From Candidatus Geothrix odensensis (GTDB taxonomy: Bacteria > Acidobacteriota > Holophagae > Holophagales > Holophagaceae), in contig JADKCH010000016.1 of the NCBI GenBank assembly GCA_016714685.1, forward strand, positions 1-58,119: a stretch of DNA of 58,119 nt. The letters are read 5' to 3'. The position numbers were made by a program, and so were the translations under genes. A model generated the notes under the pieces. That model saw only the letters and a list, made by a program, of their open reading frames with translations. It was not told the origin of the DNA and made no database searches. Below are positions 33,032 through 40,638 of this stretch, one piece after another; position 1 is the first letter of the stretch, and every line of letters begins with the position of its first letter.

Positions 33032-33104
33032 GCTCCTGGGACCTTTCCCCGGGCTCGACGGGCCCCCATCACGATGGCCGGCCAATTCCGATAAGCTAGC
33101 CTCC

Positions 33105-33272
33105 ATGTCCCTCGATCCCCGCCTTCTCGAGATCCTCTGCTGCCCGGCCTGCCATGGCGACCTGGCGGAAGAGGCGGAAGGCCTGCACTGCCTGGGGTGT
33201 GGCCTGCTCTATCCCATCGAGGACGGCATCCCCGTGATGCTGGTCGACGCGGCGAAGAAGGTGGGCAAGTGA
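33105..33272 (+). CDS. Trm112/YcaR-family small zinc-ribbon protein
   Basis: 55 residues, ATG 33105. The sequence begins MSLDPRLLEILCCPACHGDL and ends PIEDGIPVMLVDAAKK, with zinc-ribbon cysteines in CCPACHG and CLGCGLLYP. This is the standard Trm112-like fold (UPF0434), often encoded near lipid A or nucleotide-sugar genes, consistent with the heptose kinase gene that follows. In eukaryotes Trm112 activates methyltransferases; the bacterial role is not settled. The stop overlaps a GTG that opens a further small frame. Confidence 0.8.
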   Translation: MSLDPRLLEILCCPACHGDLAEEAEGLHCLGCGLLYPIEDGIPVMLVDAAKKVGK

Positions 33273-33412
33273 GCCCGAAGCAGCAGCAGAGGGCCACGGA
33301 ACGGCCAGCGGCCGTTGCCGCCCGGAGGGTGGCTGCACAGGGCGGCTCCAACGCTGCGAGCCGTGCGAGCAGGAGCACGTACAGCGTGCGTCCGGTGGAG
33401 GTGCAGCCATGA
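33269..33412 (+). CDS. Possible 47-residue basic protein filling the gap before the heptose kinase gene
   Basis: A GTG overlapping the Trm112-like stop (GTGA) opens a frame that ends exactly over the heptose kinase ATG (ATGA). The product would be Arg/Ala/Gln-rich (SPKQQQRATERPAAVAARR, ending YSVRPVEVQP), with no recognisable domain. Perfect overlap at both ends is unusual for chance, but the composition resembles translated GC-rich spacer with small inverted repeats (for example GCACG-TACAG-CGTGC). It might act only as a coupling frame. Function unknown. Confidence 0.35.
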   Translation: MSPKQQQRATERPAAVAARRVAAQGGSNAASRASRSTYSVRPVEVQP

Positions 33413-34413
33413 GGTTGGACCGCGCCCAGGCCGAGTCCCTGCTCCAGCGCATGGAAGGCCGCAAGGTGGCCGTGCTGGGCGACGTGATGCTGGACGAGTA
33501 CCTGTTCGGCGAGGTGAACCGCATCTCGCCCGAGGCGCCAGTGCCCGTCGTCCGGGTGCTGCGCGAGCGGGCGGTGCTGGGCGGCGCGGCCAACGTGGCG
33601 GCCAACCTCAAGGCCCTGGGGACGGAACCGCTGCTCATCGGGACGCTGCAGAAGGATGCGGCGGGGGACCGGGTGCTGGGCCTGCTGACGGGCCTTGGGG
33701 TCTCCATCTCAGGGTTGGTGCTGGACACCTCCCGTCCCACCATCATCAAGACCCGTGTCATCGGGCAGCAGCAGCAGATGCTCCGCATCGACCGGGAGGA
33801 CCCGGGCCTGCCCGATGCCGCGGTGCTCCTGGGGCTCAAGGACCGGCTGGAGCGGGCGCTGAGTTCGGCTTCGGCCCTGATCGTCTCGGACTACGCCAAG
33901 GGCACCATCAACGTGCCGGTGATGGACACGGTCCGCGCCCTGTGCGCCGCGCGGGACATCCCCTGGATCGTGGATCCCAAGCCGGCCCACAAGGCCCTGT
34001 ATCGCGGGGCGACCCTGATGACGCCCAACACCAAGGAGGCTTCGGAGCTGACCACGCGCGAGGCGAGGTCGGACATGGAGGTGACCATCGCAGGGCGGGC
34101 GCTCATGGCCGAGCTGGACCTGAAGGGTCTGCTGGTGACCCGCAGCGAGCGGGGCATGGCCCTGTTCTCGGCCGAGGGGGAGCATGCGGCGCCCTGGATG
34201 ATCCCCACCGAGGCCCGTGAGGTCTTCGATGTGAGCGGCGCCGGCGACACCGTCATCGCCGCCTTCAGCGCCGCCGTCGCTGCGGGTGCCGACTGGCGCG
34301 AAGCCGCCATGCTCGCCAACGCCGCCGCCGGCGTGGTGGTGGCCAAGGTGGGCACCGCCACCGTGACCCCTTCAGAGCTCCTGGCTCACTACCACGAGCA
34401 GGAAGCGAATTGA
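33409..34413 (+). CDS. rfaE1: D-glycero-beta-D-manno-heptose-7-phosphate kinase
   Basis: 334 residues, a PfkB/ribokinase-type sugar kinase matching the first domain of HldE. Seen: MLDEYLFGEVNRISPEAPVP near the N terminus, LGGAANVAANLKALG, and the catalytic/anion-hole motif DVSGAGDTVIAAF. It phosphorylates heptose 7-phosphate at C1 for the lipopolysaccharide core sugar ADP-heptose. The second HldE domain (adenylyltransferase, RfaE2) is not fused and not in the window. The organism thus probably makes heptose-containing LPS. Confidence 0.88.
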   Translation: MRLDRAQAESLLQRMEGRKVAVLGDVMLDEYLFGEVNRISPEAPVPVVRVLRERAVLGGAANVAANLKALGTEPLLIGTLQKDAAGDRVLGLLTGLGVSISGLVLDTSRPTIIKTRVIGQQQQMLRIDREDPGLPDAAVLLGLKDRLERALSSASALIVSDYAKGTINVPVMDTVRALCAARDIPWIVDPKPAHKALYRGATLMTPNTKEASELTTREARSDMEVTIAGRALMAELDLKGLLVTRSERGMALFSAEGEHAAPWMIPTEAREVFDVSGAGDTVIAAFSAAVAAGADWREAAMLANAAAGVVVAKVGTATVTPSELLAHYHEQEAN

Positions 34414-34418
34414 CCTCA

Positions 34419-34452
34419 TCCGGGGGTTCCGCGCTGTGCGCACACCCCCGGA
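34419..34452. terminator. Hairpin between convergent genes
   Basis: TCCGGGGGT (34419-34427) pairs with ACCCCCGGA (34444-34452), with a GC-rich 16-base loop that can pair further. It lies just after the heptose kinase stop and before the end of the convergent gene. No clear U-tract. Confidence 0.45.
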
Positions 34453-34535
34453 CCCCCGCGCCTCGGTCGGCGGAGCCGTCCTCGGCTTGACCCAATGCTT
34501 TCTTGGGCCCGGACTGGCCATACGCCCTTGGCGGC

Positions 34536-35098
34536 CTAATTCCGCAGTTCGATGGCCAGGAAGAACTTGTCGCCCGTGGCGAGGCGCTCCTTCACCTGGG
34601 TGAAGTTGAGGTCGAAGGTCTCGGTCTCGCCGGGCTTGATGGTACCGACCTTCGTGCCGCCGGAGGCCACGCCGATCAGGCGTCCCTCCTTGTCCACCAC
34701 GGCCACCGCGAAGCCCGGCACCTTCGGGTACTTCCCGGTGTTCGTGACCTCGACCTGGGCCCGCGTGCCGAACTCGGCACCCTTCAGGAGGTTGAAGAAG
34801 CCGGGTTGGACGACGCGCTTGTTGAAGAAGATGCTGCTGACCTTCAGCCCATCCAGATTGATCGACAGGGGGATGATGCGATCCCAGGCGAAGGGGAACG
34901 TCTCGGAGAAGAAGGACAGGGGCGCGGATGGGACGGCGGTGGCGGGCGCCACGGGCGTGGCGTTCGGAGCCGGGACAGGAGCTGGAGGCGGCGCGGGCGC
35001 GCGGGGGCCTGCACAGGAGCTTCTGCGACCGGAGGGGGGATCTGCAGGGGTGGTTCCTGGGCCAGGCCCAGGGCGGCGATGAGGAGGAGCATCTGCAT
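34536..35098 (-). pseudogene. Secreted FxLYD-like beta-sandwich protein, one-base frameshift
   Basis: ATG 35098 lies one base beyond the stop of the upstream zinc-ribbon gene and starts a signal peptide (MQMLLLIAALGLAQ), followed by a Pro/Ala linker. Within the GC run at about 35000-35020 the frame changes. The continuation PAPPPAPVPAPNATPVAP runs into SFFSETFPFAWDRIIPLSIN and the C-terminal domain (FGTRAQVEVTNTGKYPKVPG, KVGTIKPGETETFDLNF). The span of 563 bases is one short of a whole number of codons, so a single missing base explains it; the repaired protein has 187 residues. The C-terminal half resembles FxLYD-type domains. Unrepaired, only 34536-34952 could be made, from a GTG, without the signal peptide. 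Confidence 0.6.
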
Positions 35099-35099
35099 G

Positions 35100-36164
35100 T
35101 CAGTTCTTTCCGAACAGGCCGCCGAAGAGGCTCTTCTTGGAGGAGGAATCCCCGATGCCCGAATCCAGGCTGGGGGCGCCCTGGCTGCGTTCGCGGCGAA
35201 GGCGCTCGAAGACCGGCCGCAGGCCGGGCACCTTGTGGGCCTCCAGCCAGTTCTCGCTGTGCTGCCGAGCCACGAGGTGGTTCTCGAGGATGCGGCCTTC
35301 CTCCACCCAGGCCATCAGCTGGGGCATGGTGAGTCCACCGTAGATGTCCTCGCCGATCTTCAGGCGCAGCAGCTCGGCGCCCGCGTCGGTGGATTCGGAG
35401 AGCGGGGCGAAGGAGCGGGGAACGGGCACCGTTCCCACCGCGTCCCTGCGGGGTTCGAGCGTCGAGGCCAGGTCCGAGGCGCGCAGTGCCACCGTGGGTT
35501 CCGCCGCCGCTGGCGCCGAGGCGGAGGCGATGATGGCCTGCATGTCCTCCTGGGTGAGGCGCATGGTCGAAGTCGAGGGACCGGCCAGATCCTCTTCCGT
35601 CAGCCCGGAAGCCGTGGGGCTGTCGCCATGGGTCTCCGTGCCGGGGGTGGGCCCGAGCGTGGTGTCCAGGGCGGACAGGGCCGCTTCCATGTCCATGGCA
35701 TGGGAGTCCTGGTTCACCTTCAAGCCGCTGGCGGCGGGAGCGGCGCCGAAGAGCTTCTCGATGGCATCCCGGGCGGAGGTGTAACCCGAGAGGGTGGTCT
35801 CGGTGATCTCGGGCGGGAAGGCGGGGGCGGGTTCGGCCTTGGCCTCCGGCAGCGATTCGGGAACTGCCACGAGGGTCTTTTCCAGGATCTCCTCGTCCTC
35901 CACATCCAGGTCACCCAGGGTGAGGGAGGGGGGCAGGACCTCGGCGGGTGGCGGTTCGTCCAGGTGGACCGACTCGATGACCTCGGGCATGGGCTCGGCC
36001 TGCACCGCCTCGACGGGCAGGGCCAGCAGCCGCTGGACCACGTCGCCCACTGGGAACACGCCGCCGCAGGAGAGGCATTTTGCCCGGCGGATGGCCGGCT
36101 TCAGCCGCTCGGGGCGAAGGCGGTAGCGGGTGGTGCAGCTCGGGCAATGGATCGCTTCGGCCAC
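35100..36164 (-). CDS. MJ0042-type zinc-ribbon protein with C-terminal GYF_2-like domain
   Basis: 354 residues. The first 45 residues are a zinc ribbon (IHCPSCTTRYRLRPERLKPA, RRAKCLSCGGVFPVGD) as found at the start of many MJ0042/DUF3426 proteins. A long acidic, Pro/Ala/Thr-rich disordered centre follows (about 60-255). Residues about 265-320 (GEDIYGGLTMPQLMAWVEEG) look like a GYF_2/DUF4339 module, which binds proline-rich peptides. There is no membrane helix. The immediately following gene encodes a Pro-rich secreted protein, and the two probably form an operon. Role unknown; a scaffold is likely. Confidence 0.65.
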   Translation of the reverse strand: MAEAIHCPSCTTRYRLRPERLKPAIRRAKCLSCGGVFPVGDVVQRLLALPVEAVQAEPMPEVIESVHLDEPPPAEVLPPSLTLGDLDVEDEEILEKTLVAVPESLPEAKAEPAPAFPPEITETTLSGYTSARDAIEKLFGAAPAASGLKVNQDSHAMDMEAALSALDTTLGPTPGTETHGDSPTASGLTEEDLAGPSTSTMRLTQEDMQAIIASASAPAAAEPTVALRASDLASTLEPRRDAVGTVPVPRSFAPLSESTDAGAELLRLKIGEDIYGGLTMPQLMAWVEEGRILENHLVARQHSENWLEAHKVPGLRPVFERLRRERSQGAPSLDSGIGDSSSKKSLFGGLFGKN

Positions 36165-36252
36165 CGGTCACTCCTGGCGTTTCGAGCAGGATAGCACTGA
36201 GCCGGGGTTTGGCGTCCAGCGGGGCCGGGTATCCTCAAACCACGGAGGCACC

Positions 36253-36918
36253 GTGCAGGGCGTGTTCATCACCATCGAGGGCGTGGAGGGGTCTGGCAAG
36301 TCCACCCAGCTGCTCCACCTGTCGGAGCGCCTGCGCCGCCTGGGCCTGCCTCTGGTGGTGACGAAGGAGCCCGGCGGCACGGCCCTGGGCCGGGAGATCC
36401 GGCGCCTGCTGCTCGAGCCCCACGGCAGCGGGGAGACCTGGTGCGCGGAGGCAGAGCTGCTGCTGTTCTACGCGGATCGGGCCCAGCACCTGGAGACCGT
36501 GATCCGGCCAGCGCTGGCGGCGGGGAAGGTCGTCCTGGTGGACCGCTTCGAGGATTCCACCCGCGCCTACCAGGGCGCCAGCGGCGTGGCGGAGTCCTCC
36601 CTGGATCGCCTCAGCGACCTGGTGCTGCGGGGCCTCAAGCCCCACCTCACCGTGATGCTGGACATGGATCCCGAGGTGTCGCTGCAGCGGGTCGAGGTGC
36701 GCAACCTCTCCCTGGGCACCGAGTTCTCGGAGACGCGCTTCGACGAGGCCGAGCTGGAGTTCCACCGGCGCGTGCGGAACCGCTTCCTTGCCATCGCCCA
36801 GAACCATCCCAACCGCGTGGCCCTCATCCCGGCGCGGGATCCGGTGGATCAGGTGGAGGCCGCCATCTGGCTGCGGGTGGCGCCCCTTCTGCGCAACGCC
36901 GGGTTCGGGGTCGACTGA
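36253..36918 (+). CDS. tmk: Thymidylate kinase
   Basis: 221 residues from GTG 36253, chosen because GGAGG lies five bases upstream and it gives the standard N terminus (VFITIEGVEGSGKSTQLLHL, with the P-loop). DR(F/Y) motif LVDRFEDSTRAYQG and TKEPGGTALGREIR are also present. It phosphorylates dTMP to dTDP. The stop overlaps the holB start by one base, a common tmk-holB pairing in bacteria. The LID region (VEVRNLSLGTEFSETRFDEA) is longer and less Arg-rich than in the E. coli enzyme. Confidence 0.93.
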   Translation: MQGVFITIEGVEGSGKSTQLLHLSERLRRLGLPLVVTKEPGGTALGREIRRLLLEPHGSGETWCAEAELLLFYADRAQHLETVIRPALAAGKVVLVDRFEDSTRAYQGASGVAESSLDRLSDLVLRGLKPHLTVMLDMDPEVSLQRVEVRNLSLGTEFSETRFDEAELEFHRRVRNRFLAIAQNHPNRVALIPARDPVDQVEAAIWLRVAPLLRNAGFGVD

Positions 36919-37928
36919 TGTACTCGCCCGACATCGCCGGCCACCAGCCCGTCCGCGAGCGCCTGCTCCAGCGGCTGCAGGGCGGGCGCATCCGCGGCTC
37001 GCTGCTCTTCACGGGCCCCGAGGGCATCGGCAAGCGCCGCGTGGCCCTGGAGCTGGCCCAGCGCGAGCTCTGCCTCCGGCGCAGCGCCTGCGGCCAGTGC
37101 GAGGGCTGCCGGATGTTCCAGGGGGAGGACCTGCCCTTCGAGCTGCCCAACCTGCTGCGCATCGCGCCGGAGGGCAAGGCGGGCGTCATCCGCATCGATC
37201 AGATCCGCGAGGGCCTCGATTCCAACAACCAGCCCCGCTTCAGCCGCGGAGTCATCGAGTGGGCCGCCCTGGCCCCGGCCATGGGCTGCCACCGCTGGAT
37301 CCTGGTGGAGGAGGCGCACCGCCTCAACGAGTCCAGCGGCAACATCCTGCTCAAGACTCTGGAGGAGCCGCCCCAGGACACCCACTTCATCCTGGTCACC
37401 CACCGTCCCGAGGCGCTGCTGCAGACCATCCGCAGCCGCTGCGAGCGCATCCCCTTCGCCCCCCTGGCCCCCCGCGAGGCCTGGACCGTGGCCCAGCGGC
37501 ACGGCTGGCGGGAGGCGGACCACGACCGCTGGCTGGCCCTGGGGGAGGGCAGCCTGAGGCACCTGGACGAGGCCGCCTTCCGCCGCGCCGAGGCCCAGGT
37601 GGAGGCCTGGCTCTCCCTGCTGGCCGGCCGTTCCTTCGGCGAGGCCTCTGGGCCCCTGCTGCCCGAGAAGGAATCCGCCCTGGCCCAGGGCGAGCAGCTG
37701 CGGCAGCCCCTGGAACTGCTGCTGCGCCTGCTGGCCGACCTGGCCCGGATCCGTGCCGGAGAAACCCCGGCCCTGGCGCCCTGGCGGGAGGAGCTGGCGG
37801 CCCTGGCGACCCCCGAACGGAACCTGAAGGCGCCTCAGGAGGCGGTCCTCCAGGCCCTGCGGCACCTGCCCCGGAACCTCAGCCCCGAGCCCCTCATTCG
37901 GGAAGTGGCGCTGTCCTTGGTGTCGTGA
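36918..37928 (+). CDS. holB: DNA polymerase III delta-prime subunit
   Basis: 336 residues. AAA+ clamp-loader fold with Walker A-like GPEGIGKRR (the Thr/Ser after Lys is Arg, as expected for a subunit that need not hydrolyse ATP). A zinc module CLRRSACGQCEGC follows, then the sensor region WILVEEAHRLNESSGNILLK and TLEEPPQDTHFILVTHRPEA, and the SRC arginine-finger motif IRSRCERIPF. It belongs to the clamp loader that places the beta clamp on DNA. It partners with DnaE, encoded 8 kb away on the other strand. Confidence 0.9.
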   Translation: MYSPDIAGHQPVRERLLQRLQGGRIRGSLLFTGPEGIGKRRVALELAQRELCLRRSACGQCEGCRMFQGEDLPFELPNLLRIAPEGKAGVIRIDQIREGLDSNNQPRFSRGVIEWAALAPAMGCHRWILVEEAHRLNESSGNILLKTLEEPPQDTHFILVTHRPEALLQTIRSRCERIPFAPLAPREAWTVAQRHGWREADHDRWLALGEGSLRHLDEAAFRRAEAQVEAWLSLLAGRSFGEASGPLLPEKESALAQGEQLRQPLELLLRLLADLARIRAGETPALAPWREELAALATPERNLKAPQEAVLQALRHLPRNLSPEPLIREVALSLVS

Positions 37929-37992
37929 CCGGGATCACCGGTCCGGACGCTAGAATGAGTTTAGGAGCCACGGCTCCTGAACGGGAGCTCCC

Positions 37993-38235
37993 ATGTCCGA
38001 ACCCCTCTATGGCCACGACCTGCTGAGCCTGCTGGTGGAAAAGGGCGGGACCTGCACCTTGGAGGAGCTCCGCGCCGCTTCCGAGGCGGTCCATGGCAAG
38101 AGGGCGATCTACTGCAACTGTCACGGCGACAGCTTCGACTTCGACGGCGTCATCGCCTTCCTGGGCAGCAAGGGCAAGGTGTCGGTGGCCGACGGCCGCG
38201 TCAGCCTGGGCATGGCGCCCGCCTGCCAGCACTGA
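37993..38235 (+). CDS. YecH-family (DUF2492) metal-binding protein
   Basis: 80 residues. The pattern MSEPLYGHDLLSLLVEKGGT, with CNCHGDSFDFDGVIAFLGSK in the middle and ending ACQH, matches the small YecH/DUF2492 family, in which His and Cys residues at both ends are thought to bind metal. The ribosome-binding site is GGGAG in front of the ATG. The 5' region has a GGAGCC/GGCTCC hairpin. No operon partner; cytoplasmic. Confidence 0.7.
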   Translation: MSEPLYGHDLLSLLVEKGGTCTLEELRAASEAVHGKRAIYCNCHGDSFDFDGVIAFLGSKGKVSVADGRVSLGMAPACQH

Positions 38236-38311
38236 CCCTCGATTCAGGGCGGCCTCAGCGGCCATCCTGGAAGGAGGGGATAGGATCTCCAGGACTCCCC
38301 GCCAGGGACCC

Positions 38312-39520
38312 ATGACCACCGCCCCCGACTCCCACGGCACGACCCGCGCACCCAGGCCCCGCATGGTCCGGCTGGGTGCGGGGTTCCTGGTCTTGAACCT
38401 CTTCGTCGTGGTCATGGCCGCCGTCTCTGTTCGCACCAGCCTGCGGAACCATCAGGAGCGGGCCATCGCCACGGCCCAGAACCTGAGCCTGGTGCTGGAC
38501 CACTATGTGGCCGACACCCTCGGCAAAGCCGACTTGGCCGTGTCGGCGGTGAAGGACGAGGTCGAGCGCCGCCTGGCCGATCCGAAGGCCAACGCCCAGG
38601 ATCTGGATGCCTTCATCCAACGCCAGCATGCGCGGGTGCCGAGCCTGCTGGCGCTGCGCACCGCCAACGCCGAGGGCGTGATCGACCACGGCAGCGGCCA
38701 GGAGGCAAAGACCCGGGTCAGCTCGGCGGACCGCGAGCATTTCATCAAGCTTCGCGACGACCCTGGTGCCGGGGTGGTGGTCTCGAAACCTCTAGTGGGC
38801 AGGCTCACGGGGAGTTGGGTGGTCATCGTGGCCCGCCGTCTGGAGCACCCGGACCATCGGTTTGCCGGGATGGCCATCGGGGTGATCGCCCTGGGCGACC
38901 TCCAGAAGGCCTTCTCGGCCCTGGATGTGGGATCTCGTGGCTCCGTGGCGCTGCGCGACCTGGATCTCGGCCTGGTGGCCCGGTATCCCGAGCCGGTGCC
39001 CGCGGGAACGGCCGTGGGGTCGCAAGTCGTCTCCCGGGAATTCCGCGCCTTTGCCCAGTCCGGCAGGCAGGCGGGGATCTACCGGGCACTCACGCCCTTC
39101 GATCAGGTCCAGCGCACATTCTCGGTACGCCGGGTCCAGGGCTGGCCCTACTACCTGGTGGTGGGCCTGGCCGAGCAGGACTACCTGAGGGGCTGGTGGC
39201 GCGAGGTCTACCGGGAATTCGGTGAAGCGGCCCTGTTCCTCTGCCTGACCCTGGTGGTCTTCCTGCTCCTGCGCCGCACCTGGCTGCGCCAGCGGGCGGC
39301 CCACGAGCACCTGGAGCGCCTGCTCGCGGAGGTGAAGACCCTCGGTGGCATGCTCCCCATCTGCAGCCACTGCAAGAAGATCAGGGACGACAAGGGCTAC
39401 TGGAACCAGCTCGAGGCCTACCTGAACGAGCACACCGAGGCCGAGTTCACCCATGGCATCTGCCCCGACTGCGCGAAGGAGGTCTTCCCCCGGAGCAGCG
39501 GCAAGCACACGACGCTGTAA
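38312..39520 (+). CDS. Cache-domain membrane sensor with C-terminal Cys-rich module
   Basis: 402 residues. A first membrane helix lies at about 22-45 (FLVLNLFVVVMAAVSVRTSL). The periplasmic part to about 300 is a double Cache sensor (VLDHYVADTLGKADLAVSAV, ADREHFIKLRDDPG), followed by a second helix (ALFLCLTLVVFLLLRR). The cytoplasmic tail is only about 75 residues and contains GGMLPICSHCKKIRDDKGYW and HGICPDCAKEVFP, a CxxC..CxxC module often attached to PAS and receiver proteins. No kinase, GGDEF or methyl-accepting domain is present, so this tail must be the output or recruit a partner. Confidence 0.75.
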   Translation: MTTAPDSHGTTRAPRPRMVRLGAGFLVLNLFVVVMAAVSVRTSLRNHQERAIATAQNLSLVLDHYVADTLGKADLAVSAVKDEVERRLADPKANAQDLDAFIQRQHARVPSLLALRTANAEGVIDHGSGQEAKTRVSSADREHFIKLRDDPGAGVVVSKPLVGRLTGSWVVIVARRLEHPDHRFAGMAIGVIALGDLQKAFSALDVGSRGSVALRDLDLGLVARYPEPVPAGTAVGSQVVSREFRAFAQSGRQAGIYRALTPFDQVQRTFSVRRVQGWPYYLVVGLAEQDYLRGWWREVYREFGEAALFLCLTLVVFLLLRRTWLRQRAAHEHLERLLAEVKTLGGMLPICSHCKKIRDDKGYWNQLEAYLNEHTEAEFTHGICPDCAKEVFPRSSGKHTTL

Positions 39521-39581
39521 GGCCAGAGACCGGAGACTCGCACCGCCAGCCTCCGCCCTTACAATGGCCCTGGGAGGCCCC

Positions 39582-40007
39582 ATGCAGCTGCTCCGCATCA
39601 ACCACCTGGGCATCGCGGCTCCGGGCCTGGACGAGGCCATGGCCCGCATGGCGCGGCTTTTCGACATGGCCCCTGAGCACACGGAAGAAGTGGCCGAGCA
39701 GAAGGTGAAGACGGCCTTCTTCCCCGTGGGCGAGAGCACCCTGGAATACCTGGAGAGCACCGATCCCGAAGGCCCCGTCGGCAAGTTCCTCGCGAAGCGC
39801 GGACCTGGCATCCACCATGTCTGCTTCGAAGTGGACGACATCGACGCCGCCGTGACCCAGCTGCTGGCCAAGGGCGTGCGCATGATCGACCAGGCTCCCC
39901 GGTCAGGTGCTCACGGCTGCCGCGTGGCCTTCATCCACCCGGCGGAGACCGGCGGTGTACTGATGGAGCTGAGCCAGGGGTCGGGGTCTGCACCCTCCCA
40001 TGGGTGA
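39582..40007 (+). CDS. mce: Methylmalonyl-CoA epimerase
   Basis: 141 residues from ATG 39582 after GGGAGGCCC. Vicinal-oxygen-chelate fold with metal-binding His in INHLGIAAPGLDEAM, His-His in GPGIHHVCFEVDDI and Glu in GVLMELSQ. It interconverts R- and S-methylmalonyl-CoA in propionate, odd-chain fatty acid and branched amino-acid metabolism. The mutase genes are not in the window. The next gene starts 24 bases downstream and may be cotranscribed. Confidence 0.9.
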   Translation: MQLLRINHLGIAAPGLDEAMARMARLFDMAPEHTEEVAEQKVKTAFFPVGESTLEYLESTDPEGPVGKFLAKRGPGIHHVCFEVDDIDAAVTQLLAKGVRMIDQAPRSGAHGCRVAFIHPAETGGVLMELSQGSGSAPSHG

Positions 40008-40031
40008 GGCGGAACGGCCCGGGAGCGGCAG

Positions 40032-40541
40032 GTGAATCGAGCCTTCGTCAAGGACCCGGATGACGCGGGACGCCCGGAGGAGGTGCCCGAGCGTCCCCAG
40101 AGCCCTCACCCCAACTACGTGACGCCAGGCGGTCTGAAACAGCTGGAGGCAATGGCAGAGGGCCTCTCCGCTCACCACGACCGCCTGCGCGAGGCCGGAA
40201 AGCTTGCAGATCCGCGTGAACTGGCCACGGTGCAGCGCGACCTGCGCTGGGTGGAGGGGCGGCTCCAGCGGGCCATCCGGGTGGACCCCGCGGCCCAGGC
40301 ACTGGACCGGGTCGGCTTCGGGATGACCGTGGAGGTCCGGGACGAGGGGGGCCGCATCGAGACCTACCGCATCGTGGGTGAGGACGAGGCTGACGCCGCG
40401 CAGGGGAAGGTCAGCTGGGTGTCGCCCCTGGCGGAGGCCCTCCTCCATGCCCAGCCCGGCGACGAAGTAATCTGGCGGCGGCCAGCCGGTCGGATGCGGC
40501 TCGAGGTCCTCGCCATTTGGCCTGGTGCGGCGACGAACTGA
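40032..40541 (+). CDS. GreA/GreB-like transcription factor
   Basis: 169 residues from GTG 40032 after GGCAGG. Residues about 26-85 form a coiled coil (YVTPGGLKQLEAMAEGLSAH, TVQRDLRWVEGRLQRAIRVD). Residues about 90-169 are the FKBP-like Gre C-terminal domain (MTVEVRDEGGRIETYRIVGE, KVSWVSPLAEALLHAQPGDE). Gre factors enter the RNA polymerase secondary channel and rescue backtracked complexes. The coiled-coil tip lacks an obvious acidic pair in the right place, so it may be a Gre-fold regulator rather than a cleavage factor. Confidence 0.75.
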   Translation: MNRAFVKDPDDAGRPEEVPERPQSPHPNYVTPGGLKQLEAMAEGLSAHHDRLREAGKLADPRELATVQRDLRWVEGRLQRAIRVDPAAQALDRVGFGMTVEVRDEGGRIETYRIVGEDEADAAQGKVSWVSPLAEALLHAQPGDEVIWRRPAGRMRLEVLAIWPGAATN

Positions 40542-40638
40542 TGACCCCAAGCCGGCGTTGAGTCACCGCTATAAGAAGTCCAGGAACCGCACCGCGCCGC
40601 CGCTGTGGGGAACCTCCCGGCGGGCATCGGGCGAAGGT

